From positions 1-64,000 of the forward strand of contig JBHOQS010000021.1 of the NCBI GenBank assembly GCA_042408875.1: a stretch of 64,000 nucleotides of DNA, written 5' to 3'. Of the stretch, positions 34,228-42,982 are shown piece by piece; within the stretch, counting starts at the first letter, position 1; each line of letters opens with the position of its first letter. The position numbers were made by a program, and so were the translations under genes. The notes beneath the pieces were generated by a model, which was given only the letters and a program-made list of their open reading frames with translations, was not told the DNA's origin and ran no database searches. The stretch is from JBHOQS01 sp042408875. GTDB taxonomy: Bacteria > Chloroflexota > UBA11872 > JBHOQS01.

Positions 34228-35358
34228 ATGCACGCTCTGCAAAACCTGCGTCATGTCCTCAAAACCATCGCGCAAGAGGTGGAGGTGCTGCCGGCCGTTG
34301 GCGGCGCGATTGAGGACCTGGAGCGCCCCGACTTTGAGGAGCGCGAGGACCAGGCGCTGAACGAGGAGGAAAGGGTCTTTGAGACCATCTACGAGCGCGA
34401 TCCGACGGCGCCGACGCCGCGCCTGTATCGCCCTGTGCCGCCTCTGGGGCGCACCCAAGAGCATCTTTTCCGGTACTTCCTGGACGGCTCCTTCCGCTCC
34501 TACTTCCTGGGCACGGCGCTGGAGCACGAGCGCGAATCGCCCATCCACTTTGCGCAGGTCGGCGCCTGTGTGCTGCGGCGCGAGGACGATGGTTCAGTGC
34601 GGCGCGAAGTCCTGCAGGTCAGAAACGTCCTCCTGGCAGGAAAACAGCGGCTCTCGGAGGCGGTGTGGACGCGGCTGGAAAGGCTTGCTGCGGAAGCCGG
34701 CATCCAATTGGTGGATCTAACGGAGCGGGATGTGGTGAGCGACGTCCTTTCGGATTTTGACCTGCGCAATAAGGCGGGGGGCAAGGTGCGCTTCGCGATG
34801 CGCAGTTTGGAGGCGGAAGTGATGGGAGCCCTTCTCCCCCAACTTTCTGAGAAGACATGGCTTGTGGTAGATGGCTCGCTGCTCTTCGAGCCGATTCTCC
34901 GACAGGTAAGTGGTGGGGACACGATTCCCCATCTGATTGGGGTTTCCAAGAACTTCCGCAAAGACCCGCAGTTTGTCTTTGGGCAGGGACCGCGGGAGGA
35001 GCGCCGTTCCATCTACAAACTTTTGGCCGACCTGGAGGCGGAGCATCGCACCGCTGCCTTCAGCGCCCGCGAGTTCAAGGTCGTCTTCTGGTACGTGCGC
35101 CTGCGGGAGCAGAAACATCTGGATTACCCGATGATGGGAGTGGTCAAAGTGGAATTGGCCAACCCCTCTGCGGAGCCGGTGCCATCGGACTTGCTCGATT
35201 GCATCTCCCGCGCGCTGGTGGCGGAGCGTCAAGTCACCCCTCACGGGCTTGACCGCCGCTGGCATGTACATTTGTATCCGATTTTCCTGGCCGAGCGCGC
35301 GGTGAAGGAAAGCCTGCTCTCGCGCGAGGCAGTGCAACAATTTCTCAAGTGGAGGTGA
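34228..35358 (+). CDS. nurA: NurA-type nuclease
   Basis: Protein of 376 residues with the NurA layout: YFLDGSFRSYFLG (metal-binding Asp86), the central WLVVDGSLLFEP (Asp215) followed by LIGVSKNFRKDPQF, and a C-terminal WHVHLYPIFLAERAVKESLL. Known NurA enzymes are 5'-3' single- and double-strand nucleases working with the HerA hexamer in DNA-end resection and, in bacteria, in phage-defence modules. ATG 34228 follows GGAGGGA. A HerA-type gene starts five bases after its stop, strong evidence for a NurA-HerA pair. Assignment is by motif and context; sequence similarity to archaeal NurA is low. Confidence 0.75.
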   Translation: MHALQNLRHVLKTIAQEVEVLPAVGGAIEDLERPDFEEREDQALNEEERVFETIYERDPTAPTPRLYRPVPPLGRTQEHLFRYFLDGSFRSYFLGTALEHERESPIHFAQVGACVLRREDDGSVRREVLQVRNVLLAGKQRLSEAVWTRLERLAAEAGIQLVDLTERDVVSDVLSDFDLRNKAGGKVRFAMRSLEAEVMGALLPQLSEKTWLVVDGSLLFEPILRQVSGGDTIPHLIGVSKNFRKDPQFVFGQGPREERRSIYKLLADLEAEHRTAAFSAREFKVVFWYVRLREQKHLDYPMMGVVKVELANPSAEPVPSDLLDCISRALVAERQVTPHGLDRRWHVHLYPIFLAERAVKESLLSREAVQQFLKWR

Positions 35359-35363
35359 TCGCC

Positions 35364-37037
35364 ATGTCGCAGGAACGCCCGGTCATTGGACTCTCTTCCG
35401 CGACCGCCAATCAACCCAACACCTCCAATGAGTTCTCTTTTTGGCTGGCGCAGGACGTCATCGTCAACCCATTTGACATTGTGGAGGCGGAACAGATCGC
35501 CCCGGAGGGCACCAGCCGCACCTTCGGCATTGTGACCATGCTGGAGCACAGCACCGACGCGCCAACCCATTTGTCCAATTTCATCTCCAACGACTTCGGC
35601 CAGGTGTCCGTTGAGCCCAACACCGTGCGACAGGGCACAACGGTTGCCCGCGTGGCGGTGCTCTCCAACGATCAGGACGTCTACATGCCGGTGATGAACG
35701 ACCGAGGGGTGCGTTTCGCCGACGAGGAAGGCATTCACACGGCGCTGGGCATTGACCAAGTGCCCGAGCGCTACCGCGTGCCGGCGGGCTTGATTGAGAT
35801 GACCAACGGCACGCGGGCGGTGGTCTATCTGGATAGCCGCTACATTCTGGGGCCCGAAGGCGCGCACGTCAACATCACCGGCATCTCCGGGCTGGCCACC
35901 AAAACCTCCTATGCGATCTTCCTGATCCAGTCCATTCTCCAAAAGGTGGAGAACCGCGACCGCATCGGAGTCATCATCCTGAACGTCAAACACGGGGACT
36001 TGCTCACCATTGACCAGCCGCGAGGGGGGCTGCCACCCGAAGAGCACGAACTGTGGGGGGCGCTCGGGCTCACCCCGAAGCCATTTGATCGGGTGCGTTA
36101 TCTGCTGCCTTATGGAAAGACCACGCCCACAGATGGTCGCCCGAACAGTTTCCGCCCCCCGGAACGCGATTGTTTTATATATGCCTACTCGCTGCCGGAC
36201 ACCTACGACAAACTAGACTTGCTTCTGTCCAATATCCCTGACCCGTGGGATACGGTGGGCGCGCTGATCGGGGAGATTCACCAGGGGTTGTCTGACCCAA
36301 AGACCGGGCGATGGGGACCGGGGGCAAGTGGAAAAACGTTCAGGATTGGAACAGCCTGCTGAACGGTGAACCGCTGGTGAAAGACGGTCAGCCGCAACAG
36401 GTGGGCGATGTGCGGGCGGTCTCCGTGGGGCGCTTTCGGCGGCTGCTGCGGCGCATCGTGCAGACCCGCCAATCAGGCCTCTTTGTATTGCAGCGGCCGA
36501 ACAACGTGAAGAATCTCTCCCAGGAAATTGCCAAGATCCGCGGTGGGGAGACGGTGGTCGTAGACATCGCCCGCCTGACCGATGACGAACAGACCCTCGT
36601 CTTCGGCGATATTCTGCGCACCATCTACGCCCTCTACGCGGAGGGTGGGGACGAGCGGGACGATCTGCCCGAAAAGGTGGTCATCTTCGTGGACGAGTTA
36701 AACAAATACGCCCCCGCCCGGGAGCGGCAGTCGCCCATCATCGAGCAGGTCTTGGATATTGCCGAGCGCGGGCGCTCGCTGGGGGTAGTGCTCTTGGGTG
36801 CCGAGCAATTTATGAGCGCGGTACACGAACGGGTCGTAGGCAACTGCTCGACGACGGTCATCGGTCGGAGCGGATCAGCCGAGCTCGCTTCCCCCGCATA
36901 CCGCTTCCTGGACCCGCCAGTCAAGGCCAACATCTCTCGCCTACAAAGGAGAGCTGGTCATCAGCCATGCCACCTTCCGCCAGCCGGTGAAGATCCGCTT
37001 TCCGCAGCCGGCTTATTTGCAGGAGGGATCTGAGTAG
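35364..37037 (+). pseudogene. herA: HerA-type ATPase, broken by two frameshifts
   Basis: Reading three frames in turn reconstructs one HerA/DUF87 protein of about 555 residues. Frame one (to about 36320): HAS-barrel (NEFSFWLAQDVIVNPFDIVE) and P-loop ITGISGLATKTSY. Frame two (from about 36317): GRFRRLLRRIVQTRQSG and Walker B VVIFVDELNKYAP, then AERGRSLGVVLLGAEQF. Frame three (from about 36945): KGELVISHATFRQPVKIRF to TAG at 37035. The first break is at a run of five G (36320-36324), the second at an A run (36945-36947). Perfect ribosome site GGAGGTGATCGCC before the ATG. Either the gene is dying or the bases are sequencing errors. Confidence 0.75.
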
Positions 37038-37125
37038 ATGCGGACGCGGTTTTGCCGATAGGATGAAACCTCCCGACGCAACATCGCAGGACTCATCGAT
37101 GCCAGAAGTCGCGCTTCCTACCTAG

Positions 37126-37380
37126 GAGACTACCCAGGAGAAGGACGGCTTCTCGTACGCCGAGGGTTGCGATGAGCAGACCAAGCGCTACCGAGGCCTG
37201 CGGGCAGGCCCAAAACGCCTGCGCCGGGGTCTGTGCACTCCGCAGGAGGCGTTCCGCCAGCCAATCCTCGAAGCCGTAGTGAAGCTGGACGGTAGTGCTC
37301 CGGTGGAGGAAGTTTTAAACCGCGTGGACCAAAAATGAAGCATCAACTGAATGAGTACGATTGCCAGGTACTCCTATCAG
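37126..37380 (+). pseudogene. Remnant of a winged-helix protein of the island
   Basis: An open stretch without a start codon reads ...RRGLCTPQEAFRQPILEAVV and KLDGSAPVEEVLNRVDQK, then stops; shifting by one base at a run of five A (37331-37335) continues MKHQLNEYDCQVL. This matches the winged-helix domain found at the N-terminus of Mrr-like restriction proteins and in small companions of restriction genes (family recalled from memory). It is consistent with the methyltransferase/NurA/HerA neighbourhood. Confidence 0.55.
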
Positions 37381-37865
37381 ACGGGCGTACTCTCAGATAG
37401 CGAAACAATGCGCAATAGTGCAGGAACACGCCCGTCCAGGACGTGATGATGAAGAGCGACCCACCACATACCGTCTAGGTCATTTCTGACGAAGGTAGGG
37501 AGTGGTTGGAAGAGAATAGGGTAGTCAGCTAGGGCTAAGGAGGAAGCTAACGGGGCATGCTCGCGCGCCGGCGGGAGGGGCCGGAGCGGCGTTGTGGCGC
37601 GGGTTTGGGGTGGGGTTGATGGATCCGGGATAATTTCGCAGAATGGCGCTTCTGCGACGTTATATAGGCGGCAGTGTGCTGGCTCGGCGCGATCGCCAGA
37701 GCCAGCTCTTCTTGCACGGGAGGGCTGCCTGCTAGGCAGGTCCATCAGGGGGAGCAGGCACGCTCAGCCGCTGCGGCTGACAGCGCACCCAGCCGCGCTC
37801 CCGCCGTGCTCCGCCGCAAGCCAACGAACGCTGCTAGCCGATGCTGCCGCAAGCGCTGACCCACC
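37381..37865. other. Noncoding right flank of the island
   Basis: No supported gene. A minus-strand open frame (37377-37745) has no ribosome site and a low-complexity Pro/Ala/Arg composition and was not called. The stretch has short inverted words such as CTGCC..GGCAG near 37726-37741 but no clear attachment site or tRNA end. Confidence 0.5.
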
Positions 37866-37895
37866 TTGACAGGACCGCTAGTCCACTGCTACACT
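37866..37895 (+). promoter_or_regulatory. Putative sigma70-type promoter of the TauE/SafE gene
   Basis: Perfect TTGACA (37866-37871) and TACACT (37890-37895) with 18-base spacing, about 70 bases before the start codon. An AT-rich patch (37903-37935) containing TTGATAAATTC follows. Confidence 0.6.
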
Positions 37896-37964
37896 GCGCC
37901 CATAGTTGATAAATTCTACTAACAAAGTCGATATTCTGCTACGGTGAGGGAGGCGTCTGTAGGT

Positions 37965-38714
37965 ATGAGTGTCGCCGGCGTGGACCTGCTCCTGGCCGGC
38001 ATCGGCCTGCTCGTCGGCTTTCTGATCGGGCTGACCGGTATGGGTGGCGGAGCGATCATGGCACCACTCCTCATCCTGCTGGGGATCCGTCCGTTGACAG
38101 TCGTAGGGACGGACCTGGCATACTCTACACTGACCAAGGTCGCCGGTGCGGCCTACCACTGGCGCCGCGGCACTGTCCATCTGCCCACCGTGCGCTCTCT
38201 CGCACTGGGCAGCCTGCCTGGAACACTGGCAGGCGTGTCCTTCCTGCGCAGTCTTAACGCCCAGCAGGTCGATCACGTCATCACGCGCGTGCTGGGGACA
38301 ACGCTCATGCTCGTGGCCGCCACCATGCTAGTGCAGATGCTTATGCCTCGGATACGCATACGAGGCAGTCCGCGCTGGTTGCTCACGGCTGCCGGCTTCG
38401 TGGTGGGTGTGCTGGTCGGGGTGACCTCCGTTGGCAGCGGCAGCCTGATCGTGGCGCTGCTTGCCCTCACCACACCACTCCCAGCCAGCGCTATCGTCGG
38501 CACGGACCTGGTGCATGCCTGCCTTCTGGTGGCGGTTGCTGCCCTGGCGCACTGGCAGGCCGGCACGATTGACCTGGGAGTGAGCCTGAACCTGCTCATC
38601 GGCGCTCTGCCGGGCGTTCTCTTCGGCAGCCGGCTCAGCACGCGCTTGCCAGAGCAGGCGCTCCGTCCTACCCTTGCAGTGGTGCTGTTCGCCACCGGGC
38701 TACGCTTCTTCTAG
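37965..38714 (+). CDS. TauE/SafE-family sulfite/anion exporter
   Basis: Integral membrane protein of 249 residues with about eight hydrophobic segments in two homologous halves. Each half has the family's Gly-rich motif: FLIGLTGMGGGAIMAPLLI in the first and VLVGVTSVGSGSLIVALL in the second, each followed by VVGTDL or IVGTDLVHA. Members export sulfite, sulfoacetate or other organic anions; the substrate here is unknown. ATG 37965 has GGGAGG upstream; a GTG at 37944 is an alternative. Standing alone between the island and the oxidoreductase gene. Confidence 0.92.
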   Translation: MSVAGVDLLLAGIGLLVGFLIGLTGMGGGAIMAPLLILLGIRPLTVVGTDLAYSTLTKVAGAAYHWRRGTVHLPTVRSLALGSLPGTLAGVSFLRSLNAQQVDHVITRVLGTTLMLVAATMLVQMLMPRIRIRGSPRWLLTAAGFVVGVLVGVTSVGSGSLIVALLALTTPLPASAIVGTDLVHACLLVAVAALAHWQAGTIDLGVSLNLLIGALPGVLFGSRLSTRLPEQALRPTLAVVLFATGLRFF

Positions 38715-38824
38715 GGCTGCGACACGCCCTCGCGCGTAGCCGCTGAACGCCTGAACTGCGTGCCTTATGTGAATGTGAATTTATGCGGTGAGCGTGTGTG
38801 ACCCGGCTCGGAAGGAGCGCGCCT

Positions 38825-40015
38825 ATGGCTGCACGCTTGAACTCTCCCATCGCTACTGCGGACGTCGTCATCATCGGCGGAGGGATCGTCGGCGCGAGCA
38901 TTGCCTATCACCTGACAGAGGCAGGATGTCGCAACGTCATCGTCCTGGAGCGCGAATGCCTCCAGGGTCTGGGGTCGACCGGGCGGGCGACGGGTGGTAT
39001 CCGCGCGCAGTTTTCGACGCCGATCAACATTCGCCTCTCGCTCTACTCCCTCGAGGCGATTCGCGCGTTCAAAGACGCGACTGGGGTCGATCCCCACTAC
39101 CGCCCCTACGGCTATCTCTTCCTGGCGACGACGGAGGAGCAGATGCAGGCGCTGCGCGGGCTGATTGCCGTACAGCAGCGCGCCGGGCTCAAGCAGGTGC
39201 GCCTGCTTGGCCCAGAGGATGTACGGGAGCTCGTGCCGCTAGTGTTCACTGACGATGTGGTCGGGGCCAGCTACTGTCCCACTGACGGTTTTATTGAGCC
39301 GCTCAGCCTGCTCAAAGGGTATTCCGAGCGGGCCATCGAGCGAGGCGCGCAGGTGTGGCTGGACACAGAGGCGCTCGGCATCGAGATGGCGCACAGTGCA
39401 GTGTGCGGCGTGGTCACGAACCGGGGCACCATCGCCACATATTGCGTGGTCAACGCCGCGGGGGCGTGGGCCAGGCGGGTCGCTCGCCTGGCCGGGGTCG
39501 AGCTGCCGGTTGAGCCGCTGCGCCGCCAGGTGGCCAGCACCCAGCCGCTGCCCGCGCTGCCTGATGAAACCCCGATGGTGATTGAGCTGGGCACTGGCTT
39601 CCACTTCCGGAAAGATCACCTGGGTGGCGGTGGCGTGATGCTGCTGTGGAGCGACCCTGACGAGCCGTATGGTGAGGATGTATGCTTCGACCTGCGCTGG
39701 CTCAGGCGGGTGCTGCCCCTGGCCTACCGGCGTTTGCCCTGCCTGCGGGACACGCAGATCAGCCCGCGGCGCTGCTGGGCCGGGCTGTATGAGGTCGCCC
39801 CGGATCACCACGCTGTGCTCGGCCCGGTGCCGGGCGTGGCAGGCCTCTACCTGGCTAATGGCTTCAGCGGCCACGGGGTCATGCACGCACCCGCAACCGG
39901 GCGCCTGCTGGCAGACCTGATCGTGAATGGCAAGACCGCGCTGCTGGACGTGTCACCGCTGCGCATCGAGCGCTTCGCCCGAGGTGAGCTCCTTCAGGAG
40001 ACTGGGGTGCTCTGA
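38825..40015 (+). CDS. FAD-dependent amine/amino-acid oxidoreductase (DAO family)
   Basis: Protein of 396 residues. The FAD-binding Rossmann motif VVIIGGGIVGASIAYHL begins near residue 13, GSTGRATGGIRAQFS contacts the flavin, VVNAAGAWARRVARLAGVEL is the second signature, and the C-terminal LYLANGFSGHGVMHAPATGRLL closes the FAD site. It resembles sarcosine oxidase beta/glycine oxidase-type enzymes oxidising secondary or primary amines to imines. ATG 38825 follows GGAAGGAG. Its 3' end overlaps the convergent IclR gene by 22 bases, so that regulator may control it. Confidence 0.92.
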   Translation: MAARLNSPIATADVVIIGGGIVGASIAYHLTEAGCRNVIVLERECLQGLGSTGRATGGIRAQFSTPINIRLSLYSLEAIRAFKDATGVDPHYRPYGYLFLATTEEQMQALRGLIAVQQRAGLKQVRLLGPEDVRELVPLVFTDDVVGASYCPTDGFIEPLSLLKGYSERAIERGAQVWLDTEALGIEMAHSAVCGVVTNRGTIATYCVVNAAGAWARRVARLAGVELPVEPLRRQVASTQPLPALPDETPMVIELGTGFHFRKDHLGGGGVMLLWSDPDEPYGEDVCFDLRWLRRVLPLAYRRLPCLRDTQISPRRCWAGLYEVAPDHHAVLGPVPGVAGLYLANGFSGHGVMHAPATGRLLADLIVNGKTALLDVSPLRIERFARGELLQETGVL

Positions 40016-40839
40016 GCCGCAGACGTGGCAGCGTGCGATGGTGACTGCGCGCCCAGAGCTGCGGAGATCCGCTGCGTCGCCTCCACCAGTTCCGGGCCGA
40101 GCTGGCGGACGCGCTCGTCGCTCAGACGGGAGGCTGGACCGGAGATACTGATCGCGGCGATGACCACGTCAGGATGCCGGAAGATCGGCGCAGCGACGCA
40201 CCGCACCCCCTCCTCCCGCTCCTCGTTGTCAATGGCATAGCCTCGCGTGCGGATCGTCTCCAGCTCTCGTCGCAGGCAGGCGGGATCGGTGATCGTGTTG
40301 GCCGTGTAGCGCGACAGGCCCTTGACCTGGATGATCCGTTCCACCTCTGCCTCCGGCAGGAACGCAAGCATAGCCTTGCCGCAGCCGGTGCAGTGAAGCG
40401 GCACGCGCGTCCCGATGGTGGTGAACATGCGGATCATGTGCGTGGACGGCACCTGGTCCACGTAGACGGCCTCGTCGGTGTGCAGCAGCACAAGGTTTGC
40501 CGTCTCATTATGGCGGCGAACGAGCTCCTCGAGCTCGGGGCGAGCCAGTGCGCGCACATCGCGCCAGCGCGCGGCCGCCGCATGCCCGATCTCGACCGCC
40601 TTCGGCCCAAGACGATAGCGCGCCGTGTGGCGATCCTGATCGACAAAGCCGCGCGCCATCAGGGCGGTGAGCAGGCGGTGCGCCGTCGAGACATGCAGCC
40701 CGGCAGCCCGCGCGGCATCCTTGACAGCCACATCGCCCGATGCGGAAGCGAGCACCTCGAGCAGATGCAGCGCGCGATCCACCGACTGCACACTTGAGGT
40801 AACGGTCTGGAGGCTGCCCAGGGTGCGACGGCGTGGCAT
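39994..40839 (-). CDS. IclR-family transcriptional regulator
   Basis: Protein of 281 residues: winged HTH (SVDRALHLLEVLASASGDVA, recognition helix HVSTAHRLLTALMARGFV) and the IclR effector domain (ETANLVLLHTDEAVYVDQVP, LHCTGCGKAMLAFLP, DNEEREEGVRCVAAPIF). The GKAMLAFLP and EEREEGV motifs are diagnostic. Effector unknown, typically an aromatic or small organic acid. It runs convergent to the FAD oxidoreductase. Upstream of its start lies a dyad with GTTTTACCC arms that could be its operator. Confidence 0.93.
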   Translation of the reverse strand: MPRRRTLGSLQTVTSSVQSVDRALHLLEVLASASGDVAVKDAARAAGLHVSTAHRLLTALMARGFVDQDRHTARYRLGPKAVEIGHAAAARWRDVRALARPELEELVRRHNETANLVLLHTDEAVYVDQVPSTHMIRMFTTIGTRVPLHCTGCGKAMLAFLPEAEVERIIQVKGLSRYTANTITDPACLRRELETIRTRGYAIDNEEREEGVRCVAAPIFRHPDVVIAAISISGPASRLSDERVRQLGPELVEATQRISAALGAQSPSHAATSAAQSTPVS

Positions 40840-40996
40840 CCTGCGACACTCCCTCTCTGGTTTTTCGGCCCAGCGTTCCTGCGCATCCTCGCGCCGGCAG
40901 CACCGGCCTTGCGAGGATATTTTACTCGTCGAAATATGTCGCGTCCAGGCGCAGCCGCGCCGTTTCAGCCCTTCTTCAGGATTCCTTGGGAATTCC

Positions 40997-41035
40997 TTGT
41001 TTTACCCAGGGTAAAGCAAAGACAGGGTAAAACAA
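40997..41035. promoter_or_regulatory. Spaced inverted repeat upstream of the IclR gene
   Basis: TTGTTTTACCC (40997-41007) and GGGTAAAACAA (41025-41035) are perfect 11-base complements 17 bases apart, with an extra internal ACCCAGGGT. The A/T-rich arms stand out in a GC-rich genome. It lies 158 bases before the regulator's start codon and could be an autoregulatory operator. Confidence 0.5.
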
Positions 41036-41119
41036 AACAATGAGAGTAGTGTCACGGGACGCTCTGCGGCCCCACGCTGCCTCGGGTCCAGCAGACGCGT
41101 CTTGTGGCAGAACAGAGAA

Positions 41120-41157
41120 CAGCGCTGCCCCGGCCTCAATAGGCCGGGGCAGCGCTG
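41120..41157 (-). terminator. Intrinsic terminator after groES
   Basis: A 17-bp perfect stem (CAGCGCTGCCCCGGCCT and its complement) closes a CAAT loop 40 bases after the groES stop. On the minus strand the RNA continues TTCTCTGTTCT, moderately U-rich. Confidence 0.75.
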
Positions 41158-41196
41158 CGAGCAGGTACTCTGGGTCGCCTGATGCGGCACACACCG

Positions 41197-41511
41197 CTAC
41201 TCACTGCGGATGATGCCAAGGATATCCTTCTCGCTAACGATCAGGAGTTCCTCACCGTCGATCTTTACCTCGGTGCCGGCGTACTTGGCGTAGAGCACGC
41301 GGTCACCTTCTTTCACCTCCAGCGGCACACGCTTGCCATTGTCCAGCACGCGGCCGCTGCCCACGGCGATGACCACGCCCTCCTGCGGGCGCTCCTTGGC
41401 AGTGTCGGGCAGCAGGATGCCACCCTTGGTCGTCTCTTCGCGCGGTGTGGGCCGGATGACCACCCGGTCCCCAAGCGGACGGACCTTTGCTGCGACGGCT
41501 GTTTCGGCCAT
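41197..41511 (-). CDS. groES: GroES co-chaperonin
   Basis: Cpn10 of 104 residues, which caps the GroEL cavity. VRPLGDRVVIRPTPREETTKGGILLPDTAKERPQEGVV, described in parts: the mobile loop is EETTKGGILLP near residues 24-34 and the roof region and GDRVLYAKYAGTEVKIDGEELLIVSEKDIL follow. It is solitary: no groEL lies on either side, and a terminator follows directly. No CIRCE element (TTAGCACTC-N9-GAGTGCTAA) is seen upstream. Confidence 0.97.
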   Translation of the reverse strand: MAETAVAAKVRPLGDRVVIRPTPREETTKGGILLPDTAKERPQEGVVIAVGSGRVLDNGKRVPLEVKEGDRVLYAKYAGTEVKIDGEELLIVSEKDILGIIRSE

Positions 41512-41514
41512 GAC

Positions 41515-41544
41515 GCTAGTCCCTCCTAATAGCTAGTCCCTCCT
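41515..41544 (-). repeat. Duplicated Shine-Dalgarno region before groES
   Basis: The 13-base word AGGAGGGACTAGC (minus strand) occurs at 41515-41527 and 41532-41544. Both copies carry a strong ribosome-binding core; the proximal one is correctly spaced from the groES ATG. Confidence 0.75.
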
Positions 41545-41642
41545 GGTAGATCGTTCATTCCTCTGCATCGGCCTGCACGGCAGACCCATAGGCCTGCTGC
41601 ACTGCACGACTGGGACAGTGACGACAGGAGAAGCCTGCGCGA

Positions 41643-41672
41643 ATCATAGCGCAGGCGCGCCGGAGCAGGCAA
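41643..41672 (-). promoter_or_regulatory. Putative groES promoter
   Basis: On the minus strand TTGCCT (41667-41672) and TATGAT (41643-41648) are 18 bases apart. The transcript would have a leader of about 125 bases before the groES ATG. Confidence 0.45.
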
Positions 41673-41941
41673 ACCATCCGGGGTCCTATGCCGCCAGCGC
41701 CGGCGTTCCGCCGCCGGTGTCGGCGCCAGCGGCACGAGCCGCTGCCCCACACAGACCGGATGTGCGTTTGACGAGTTCGCTCAGCTTCTGGCCGCTGATG
41801 ACCCCACGATCGTGGGGAATTGCGCGATGATGTTCGAGAGACCGCGGGCTTTGTACAATGCGCACAATCGCGAGGGAGCGCGTTGCCCTGGAAGGCACCC
41901 CAGGCAGCAGTGCTGCGCCCAGGAGTGCTGGAAGGAGTGCG
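41673..41941. other. Intergenic region before the DMT gene end
   Basis: No gene is supported. The perfect palindrome CCCCACGATCGTGGGG lies at 41802-41817 and could help terminate the minus-strand DMT transcript. A short plus-strand frame around it (FDEFAQLLAADDPTIVGNC) looks protein-like but has no start or recognisable family. Confidence 0.4.
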
Positions 41942-42982
41942 TTAGCCAGTGTCGTGTCGTACGGGCGTGCTCGGCGTCCCTGCCGAGGCCGGCAGGGGAG
42001 CCATGCGGCGCGTGCGTTCCTCACCCGCCACGGCCAGCGCCCCGGCAGCGAGGATCAGCCCGCCGCCGGCCAGCACTCCCGTGGTCAGCGGCTCGCCGAG
42101 GAAGAGGGCCGCCAGCACGGCCGCACTCACCGGCTCGAGGTAGCTGAGTGCACTGGCGGCTTGGGCAGAGATGCGTCGCAGCGCGCTGATCATGAGCGAG
42201 ACGGCCAGCGCGGTATGGACCACGCCCAGCGCCACCAGCCAGGGCCAAGCATCCGGCCGCACACGATGGGGCAGCAGCACAAGTGCCGGAGCTAGGAATA
42301 CACTGGCCGCGGCGGCGCTGTAAAACGCCGTCGTCAGGGCCGGCAAGTGCCACCCGGCGCGGCGCGAGAGCACAGTGCGGAGGGCGTAGAAGACGGCCGT
42401 GCCAAGGCCAAACGCCACCCCTCCGGGCTGGACGCGCCCACCCGGCCCGGCCCCCCCAACCAACACGGCCAGACCGGCGAAGGCCAGGCCGAGGGCGAGC
42501 CAGGTCGTCCGCCGCGTTGGCTCTCCAAGCAGGAAGGGCGCAAAGACGGCGACCAGCACGGGGGCAGTGCTGGCGGCAAGCACAGCGCTGGCGACGCTCG
42601 TATGCTGGATAGCCAGGAAGAAGCTGGCCCAATCGCCGGCCAGGAGCAGGCCCAGGAGCGCCAAAAGCTGGATCTGGCCGCGTGGGTGCAACAAGTCCCG
42701 GCGCACCAGTGCCAGGGCCGTGCCCAGGGCCAGAGCGGCAAAGAAAACTCGGTAGAATGCCGTTACCGGCCCAGGCAGCCCTACAGAGCGTACGACGAGA
42801 CCCACGCTGCCCCAGATAACCGCAGCAGCCGCCATCTGAACATAGCTAAGCAGTCTGCTGCCGGCCGGACGATCCGGCGGCGATGGCCACAGTGCAGGCG
42901 GCGCAGGTCGCGGACCCTCAGGCGAGGCAGGCCAGGCGCGGGATACGGGCCCGTCAGTGCTCATGTGCTCATGGCCGGTCAC
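41942..42982 (-). CDS. DMT-family (EamA) transporter
   Basis: Inner-membrane protein of up to 346 residues with ten hydrophobic segments in two EamA repeats. First repeat runs from MAAAAVIWGSVGLVVRSV to a conserved AIQHTSVASAVLAASTAPVLVA; second repeat from GLGTAVFYALRTVLSRR to ALSYLEPVSAAVLAALFLGE. About 45 hydrophilic Pro-rich residues precede the first segment. Members export amino acids or metabolites. The GTG start at 42982 overlaps the proC stop by four bases, so translation is coupled; ATG 42964 is an alternative. Coupling to proline synthesis hints at an amino-acid exporter, which is inference. Confidence 0.88.
   Translation of the reverse strand: MTGHEHMSTDGPVSRAWPASPEGPRPAPPALWPSPPDRPAGSRLLSYVQMAAAAVIWGSVGLVVRSVGLPGPVTAFYRVFFAALALGTALALVRRDLLHPRGQIQLLALLGLLLAGDWASFFLAIQHTSVASAVLAASTAPVLVAVFAPFLLGEPTRRTTWLALGLAFAGLAVLVGGAGPGGRVQPGGVAFGLGTAVFYALRTVLSRRAGWHLPALTTAFYSAAAASVFLAPALVLLPHRVRPDAWPWLVALGVVHTALAVSLMISALRRISAQAASALSYLEPVSAAVLAALFLGEPLTTGVLAGGGLILAAGALAVAGEERTRRMAPLPASAGTPSTPVRHDTG

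Noticed and set aside
37377..37745. Minus-strand open frame of 122 codons on the right flank of the island
   Set aside because: No ribosome-binding site, Pro/Ala/Arg-biased composition typical of GC-rich shadow frames, and no recognisable motif.
37038..37870. Possible attachment site or tRNA at the right end of the island
   Set aside because: No tRNA-like fold and no direct repeat matching the left edge near 31.2 kb was seen, so integration by a site-specific recombinase is not supported.
41686..42024. Minus-strand open frame overlapping the DMT gene end (and a protein-like plus-strand stretch near 41.76-41.87 kb)
   Set aside because: No start signal or family match; the region contains a palindrome and lies between two real genes. 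It could be a very old remnant but cannot be supported.
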